This document shows positions 7,010 through 10,321 of a DNA stretch of 10,321 nt, piece by piece. Each line of letters starts with the position of its first letter. Position 1 is the stretch's first letter. The position numbers and the translations under genes are program-made. The stretch is from Oscillospiraceae bacterium (GTDB lineage: Bacteria; Bacillota; Clostridia; UBA1381): contig JAFLUR010000058.1 in the NCBI GenBank assembly GCA_022508725.1, positions 1 through 10,321 of the forward strand, written 5' to 3'. Under the pieces are notes generated by a model. It had not been told where the DNA came from, did no database searches, and saw only the letters and a list, made by a program, of their open reading frames with translations.

Positions 7010-7438
7010 ATGAAAAAAATAATTTCCCGCATACTTATCGCTGCACTGCTTATCGTTCCGTCCGCGGCATACGCCGACGGCATAAGCGTGTTTATCAACG
7101 GAAACAAGCTGTCATCCGACACGGAGCCGTTTATCGAAAACGACCGCACTCTTGTGCCCATGCGCGCAATATTCGAGGCTCTCGGCGCAAACGTGATATG
7201 GGACGGCGAAACGCATACGGTATTCGCCGTAAGAGGCAATGATTTGATAAGTATTCAGACAGAACAAAAAAACGCATTTGTAAATTCGGAAGAAAGGGAG
7301 CTTGACGTTCCCGCAAAAATAGTCAATGACAGAACCTTTGTTCCTCTTCGCTTTATTTCCGAAGCTCTCGGCTGCACAGTCGATTGGGACGGCAGTTCTC
7401 AAACCGTTACGATCACGGAAACGGCTCCGGAAAATTAA
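7010..7438 (+). CDS. Small secreted protein with a copper-amine-oxidase-N-like domain
   Basis: The 142-residue product starts with a typical Sec signal peptide. It has the basic MKKIISR, a hydrophobic core IAALLIV, and an AYA/D cleavage site predicted after Ala22. The mature part of about 120 residues contains two related blocks: NDRTLVPMRAIFEALGANV (44-62) and NDRTFVPLRFISEALGCTV (106-124), each followed by a short stretch containing WDG. This is the pattern of the copper amine oxidase N-terminal-like domain widespread in Clostridia, usually attached to cell-wall or hydrolase domains. Here it stands alone with no catalytic, anchoring or LPXTG part, so it may be an exported or wall-associated accessory protein. 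Despite the name, no copper role is implied. The glycosidase-like gene follows after 15 bp. Confidence 0.85.
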   Translation: MKKIISRILIAALLIVPSAAYADGISVFINGNKLSSDTEPFIENDRTLVPMRAIFEALGANVIWDGETHTVFAVRGNDLISIQTEQKNAFVNSEERELDVPAKIVNDRTFVPLRFISEALGCTVDWDGSSQTVTITETAPEN

Positions 7439-7453
7439 GGGAGGCGGATATTT

Positions 7454-8371
7454 ATGTGCAAAGCTCCTCTTTTTCGCGATCCCATCCATGACGGAGCAGC
7501 CGATCCCGTTGTTATTTTCGATCACGCCGAGGGTACATGGAAAATGTTTTATACGAACCGCCCGACAACGCTTGTCGATTTGGGCGTAAACTGGGTACAC
7601 GGGACCGATATCGGCATTGCCGAAAGCCGCGACGGCGGAAAAAGCTGGTTATACCGTGGCACTGCGTCGGGGCTTAATTTCGAGCGCGGCAGAAATACAT
7701 ACTGGGCGCCCGAGATTATATACCGCAGCGGGATATATCATATGTATGTAAGCTATGTGCGCGGTATTCCCAACGATTGGAACCACCCGAGGCATATACT
7801 GCATTATACGAGCAAAAATCTCTGGGATTTTGAATTTGTTTCAAAGCTTGATCTTTCCTCCGAAAAGGTCATCGACGCGGCGGTATTTGAGATCGCGCCG
7901 GGAAAATGGAGAATGTGGTATAAGGACGAAGCGCACGGAAGCCATACCTTTGCCGCGGACAGTCCGGACCTTTATAATTGGGAGGTCATAGGCGAGGTCA
8001 TCTCCGACTGCGCGCACGAGGGCGCCAACGTATTCCGTCTTGGGGGATATAATTGGCTTATTACCGATGAATGGCACGGACTCGGAGTATACCGCTCGGA
8101 CGACTTTGAAAATTGGACAAAACAGGGCAGAATACTCGACCGTCCCGGAAAGCGCGCCGAGGACGGAGTAATCGCAAATCATGCGGACGTCGAAACGGTC
8201 GGTGATACGGGATATATATTTTATTTCACACATCCCGAACGCACCGAGGATAACATAAAAAATCATTGGGGAAATCAAAAGCGCTCATCAATTCAGGCGG
8301 CGCGCCTTGAAGTAAAGGACGGTATACTTGTATGCGATCGTGACGCGGATTTTGAAATAAATCTGAGGTAA
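7454..8371 (+). CDS. Five-bladed-propeller glycosidase-like protein (GH43-like), cytosolic
   Basis: The 305-residue product resembles the GH43/GH32-type five-bladed beta-propeller families. It contains repeated WxxF/WxMWY-style blade strands such as WKMFYTNRP, YHMYVSYVRGIP, WRMWYKDE and YIFYFTHPER. Candidate acidic residues are Asp17 in GAADPVVIFD as base, Asp141 in VIDAAVF as the pKa modulator, and Glu189 in the HEGANVF motif as acid. NHADVE (242-247) is also striking. The neighbouring HE (188-189) recalls the His-assisted centres described for GH117, so a non-GH43 family cannot be excluded. No signal peptide is seen, implying action on imported oligosaccharide. AAGGGAGG at 7437-7444 precedes the ATG by nine bases. 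It lies 15 bp after the secreted CuAO-N-like gene. No sugar transporter or sugar regulator is nearby, and the substrate is unknown. Confidence 0.75.
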   Translation: MCKAPLFRDPIHDGAADPVVIFDHAEGTWKMFYTNRPTTLVDLGVNWVHGTDIGIAESRDGGKSWLYRGTASGLNFERGRNTYWAPEIIYRSGIYHMYVSYVRGIPNDWNHPRHILHYTSKNLWDFEFVSKLDLSSEKVIDAAVFEIAPGKWRMWYKDEAHGSHTFAADSPDLYNWEVIGEVISDCAHEGANVFRLGGYNWLITDEWHGLGVYRSDDFENWTKQGRILDRPGKRAEDGVIANHADVETVGDTGYIFYFTHPERTEDNIKNHWGNQKRSSIQAARLEVKDGILVCDRDADFEINLR

Positions 8372-8405
8372 CAACAACGAAAAAAATAATGTATGGAGGT
8401 CAAAT

Positions 8406-9551
8406 ATGCTCAGATATTTTACATCCGGAGAAACTCACGGAAAATGCCTTACCGCAATAATCGAGGGCGTACCGGCGGGTGTAAGGATAGATATAAACAG
8501 AATAAACGACGAGCTTGCCACGAGGCAGAAGGGCTACGGCAGAGGCGGCAGGATGCTTATAGAGCAGGATAAAGCCGAAATTCTCTCGGGAGTACGCGGC
8601 GGCTTTACTCTCGGAAGTCCGATAGCCCTCAGTATAGAAAACAAGGATTGGACAAACTGGGAGAGCATTATGGGCGCGGAAACGGCAGAGGCGAAAAAAA
8701 CCGTCACCTGTCCCCGCCCCGGTCACGCCGACCTTACCGGAGGTATGAAATACAATCATACCGATCTGCGAAATGTTCTCGAACGCGCAAGCGCAAGGGA
8801 AACGGCGGCACGGGTGGCTGTCGGAGCGATTGCGGAGCAGATAACCGCGCCTTTCGGAATAACCTTTTCGCGCCATGTTCTTACAATAGGCGAAATAAGC
8901 GACAAAGCCGATTACGGCGATCCGGAATTTGACGATATCATCAAAAATTCTCCCGTCGGATTTTACGATGCGGAATGTGCGGAAAAGGCAAAGACATATA
9001 TCGACGATATAAAAGAGCGCGGAGAAAGCGTCGGCGGAATTGTTGAGGTAATCGTAAACGGAGTCATCCCGGGACTCGGCAGCTATGTGCATTATGACCG
9101 CAAGCTTGACGCAAACATCGCGTTTTCGGTCATGAGCGTGCAGGCAATAAAGGGCGTTGAATTCGGACTCGGTTTCGATTCGGGACGAACTCACGGTTCG
9201 GCTGTGCATGATGAAATTTTCTACGAAAGCGGTTTTAAAAGAAATACCAATAACGCCGGCGGCATAGAGGGCGGAATGTCAAACGGAAATCCCATAGTCG
9301 TAAAGGCTGTGATGAAGCCTATTCCCACGCTGTACAATCCGCTTTCGACCGTTGAGCTTTCGGATAAATCGGTAAAAAAAGCAAGCGTCGAACGCTCCGA
9401 TGTATGCGCCGTTCCCGCTTGTTCGGTCGTTGTAAAATCGGCGGTCGCATTTGAGATCGCAAAGGCATTTCTCGATAAATTTTCCGGCGACTGCATGGAG
9501 GATGTAACGACGTATTACAATGCTTACAAAGACAGGATAGAAAAGTATTAA
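8406..9551 (+). CDS. aroC: Chorismate synthase
   Basis: This enzyme converts EPSP to chorismate, the last step of the shikimate pathway, using reduced FMN as cofactor. The 381 residues span the whole family. SGETHGKCLTAIIEGVPAG (7-25) carries the N-terminal active-site His region, with Thr in place of the more common Ser in the GESHG motif. CPRPGHADLTGGMKY holds the second conserved His. RASARETAARVAVGA, EFGLGFDSGRTHGS, NNAGGIEGGMSNGNPI, and the C-terminal RSDVCAVPACSVV complete the set of signatures. GGAGGT at 8395-8400 precedes the ATG by five bases. No other aro gene is adjacent, so aroC is separated from the rest of the pathway here. The sigma factor gene follows after 54 bp with no clear terminator between. 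Confidence 0.98.
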   Translation: MLRYFTSGETHGKCLTAIIEGVPAGVRIDINRINDELATRQKGYGRGGRMLIEQDKAEILSGVRGGFTLGSPIALSIENKDWTNWESIMGAETAEAKKTVTCPRPGHADLTGGMKYNHTDLRNVLERASARETAARVAVGAIAEQITAPFGITFSRHVLTIGEISDKADYGDPEFDDIIKNSPVGFYDAECAEKAKTYIDDIKERGESVGGIVEVIVNGVIPGLGSYVHYDRKLDANIAFSVMSVQAIKGVEFGLGFDSGRTHGSAVHDEIFYESGFKRNTNNAGGIEGGMSNGNPIVVKAVMKPIPTLYNPLSTVELSDKSVKKASVERSDVCAVPACSVVVKSAVAFEIAKAFLDKFSGDCMEDVTTYYNAYKDRIEKY

Positions 9552-9605
9552 GCAAACGGTTCGCCGCGAAAACAACACTTAAGAAAATCGGAAAGGAGGG
9601 GCAGA

Positions 9606-10178
9606 ATGGATGAAAAAACGCTTGTCGAATTATGCAAAAAAGGCGACCGCAGCGCTTTTAACGAGCTTGTTTTAAAATATCAAAGCAAGGTTGTAAACAT
9701 AGCATACGGTATGCTGTCCGTGCGCGAGGACGCCGAGGATGCGGCGCAGGATGTATTTATCAAGGTATACAAAAACATCGCCTCATTTAAAGGCGATTCG
9801 GCTTTTTCCACATGGATATACCGGATAACCGCAAACACCTGCAACGATATTCTGCGAAAAAGAATGAACAAGAAAACGATCAGTATACACTCGTCGGACG
9901 AGGACGGCGACTCCTCCGACATGATAATACCCGATTCTGCCCCTCCTCCGGAGAAACAAGCGGAAATCAAGGAAACACAGCGCGAGGTACGGGCGGCGAT
10001 AAGCGCGCTGAAGGACGAATACCGCACGGTTATCACGCTGTTTGATTTGGAGGGGTTGTCCTATGAGGAAATAGCGGATATTTCCCGACTGCCCATAGGC
10101 ACGGTAAAATCACGGCTCAACCGCGCGCGGGCGCAGCTGCGAAAAAGTTTGGAGCATTTAAAGGAAAACACCCGATAA
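9606..10178 (+). CDS. ECF (sigma-70 family group 4) RNA polymerase sigma factor, SigW/RpoE-like
   Basis: The product directs RNA polymerase to a stress- or envelope-type regulon. The 190 residues contain region 2 (about 20-88), with DAEDAAQDVFIKVYKNIASF for core binding and DSAFSTWIYRITANTCNDILRKR for -10 recognition. An acidic, serine-rich linker follows (about 96-118, containing SSDEDGDSSD and a Pro run). Region 4 (about 129-184) ends in the helix-turn-helix SYEEIADISRLPIGTVKSRLNRARAQLRK. The start is fixed by a very strong AAGGAGG ribosome site just upstream at about 9593-9599. ECF sigma genes are usually followed at once by an anti-sigma gene with a zinc-finger (zf-HC2) domain. None begins in the 143 bp left here, which instead carry an inverted-repeat element. 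The exact ECF group and its promoters cannot be read from this window. Confidence 0.95.
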   Translation: MDEKTLVELCKKGDRSAFNELVLKYQSKVVNIAYGMLSVREDAEDAAQDVFIKVYKNIASFKGDSAFSTWIYRITANTCNDILRKRMNKKTISIHSSDEDGDSSDMIIPDSAPPPEKQAEIKETQREVRAAISALKDEYRTVITLFDLEGLSYEEIADISRLPIGTVKSRLNRARAQLRKSLEHLKENTR

Positions 10179-10203
10179 ATAAAGAAACACCGAATAAATC
10201 GAT

Positions 10204-10302
10204 ATCAAAAAATAATTTATCCTCAGCGGCGAAAAAACAGTGCGTTCGGTGAGCGCTTGCGCGTCAGAAAAGCGTATATTTTTTCGTAAATTATTTTTTG
10301 AT
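10204..10302. repeat. Inverted-repeat fold-back element after the sigma factor gene
   Basis: ATCAAAAAATAATTTA at 10204-10219 is the exact reverse complement of 10287-10302, a perfect 16-bp pairing with 67 bp between the arms. Directly inside the right arm, 10279-10286 (TTTTTTCG) also pairs exactly with CGAAAAAA at 10230-10237, leaving a 10-base left-hand bulge. The core holds GC-rich self-complementary bits such as GCGCTTGCGC (10253-10262). The element could be a long bulged hairpin in RNA, a MITE-like relic or an operator region. No convincing target-site duplication abuts the arms and no gene is present in 10179-10321. Confidence 0.7.
10267..10292. repeat. 26-nt AT-rich imperfect repeat, copy 2 (within the inverted-repeat element)
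   Basis: This copy has the same pattern as 6366-6391, differing at 3 of 26 positions. It spans the inner 8-bp pairing segment and enters the outer right arm of the inverted repeat. It contains CGTA at 10285-10288, while copy 1 has CGTG. Being at the window edge, it may lie upstream of the next gene, as copy 1 lies upstream of the Nudix gene. Confidence 0.45.
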
Positions 10303-10321
10303 TACCTTTAAATCAGTGTTT

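Noticed and set aside
8400..9209. Open frame of 269 codons on the minus strand
   Set aside because: It is antisense to aroC and an artefact of the codon bias of the real gene. The composition is odd and no family is recognised.
9565..9600. Autoregulated ECF promoter directly before the sigma gene (GAAAAC, then TCGG)
   Set aside because: The spacing and -10 element fit poorly, and transcription would start within the ribosome site.
10195..10314. TAAATC on both sides of the inverted-repeat element as a target-site duplication
   Set aside because: The copies at 10195-10200 and 10309-10314 do not abut the ends of the arms, and six AT-rich bases match easily by chance.

Overview
The window reads as a chromosomal segment of an uncultured-type Firmicute, most likely class Clostridia (Oscillospirales/Lachnospirales-like). 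The grounds are purine genes in clostridial order, purD translationally coupled to a clostridial-type methyltransferase, strong GGAGG-type ribosome sites, a PurO-type IMP cyclohydrolase beside a stand-alone AICAR transformylase, a secreted copper-amine-oxidase-N-like protein and a SigW/RpoE-like ECF sigma factor. All recognised genes are on the + strand. No transposase, tRNA, rRNA, CRISPR array or phage gene is visible, so this is core chromosome rather than an accessory island.

Region 1 (1-175) is a leader or intergenic stretch with small nested inverted repeats. It may include the last codons of an upstream gene, but none could be identified. Region 2 (176-5176) is the late de novo purine cluster: purM, purN, an IMP cyclohydrolase of the PurO type, the AICAR transformylase half of PurH, and purD. 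Most junctions are tight (12-bp gap, 4-bp ATGA overlap, 59-bp gap). The exception is a GC-rich hairpin in the 104-bp gap before purD. Together these cover PRA to GAR (PurD), GAR to FGAR (PurN), FGAM to AIR (PurM), AICAR to FAICAR (PurH C-terminal type) and FAICAR to IMP (PurO type). The usual bifunctional PurH is replaced by two separate proteins. purF, purL, purE, purK, purC and purB are not in the window.

Region 3 (5173-6978) holds a METTL25/GSTCD-like SAM methyltransferase that overlaps purD by 4 bp, then an ADP-ribose pyrophosphatase-type Nudix hydrolase after a 96-bp gap. Region 4 (7010-8371) holds a short secreted CuAO-N-domain protein and a cytosolic five-bladed-propeller glycosidase-like protein. 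Region 5 (8406-10178) holds chorismate synthase (aroC) and an ECF sigma factor. The final 143 bp contain no gene but carry a perfect 16-bp inverted repeat with 67 bp between the arms, with a second 8-bp pairing inside it.

Most of the window is ordinary housekeeping. The items most worth a second look are the split purine endgame, the inverted-repeat element after the sigma factor, and a 26-nt imperfect repeat shared by that element and the gap upstream of the Nudix gene.
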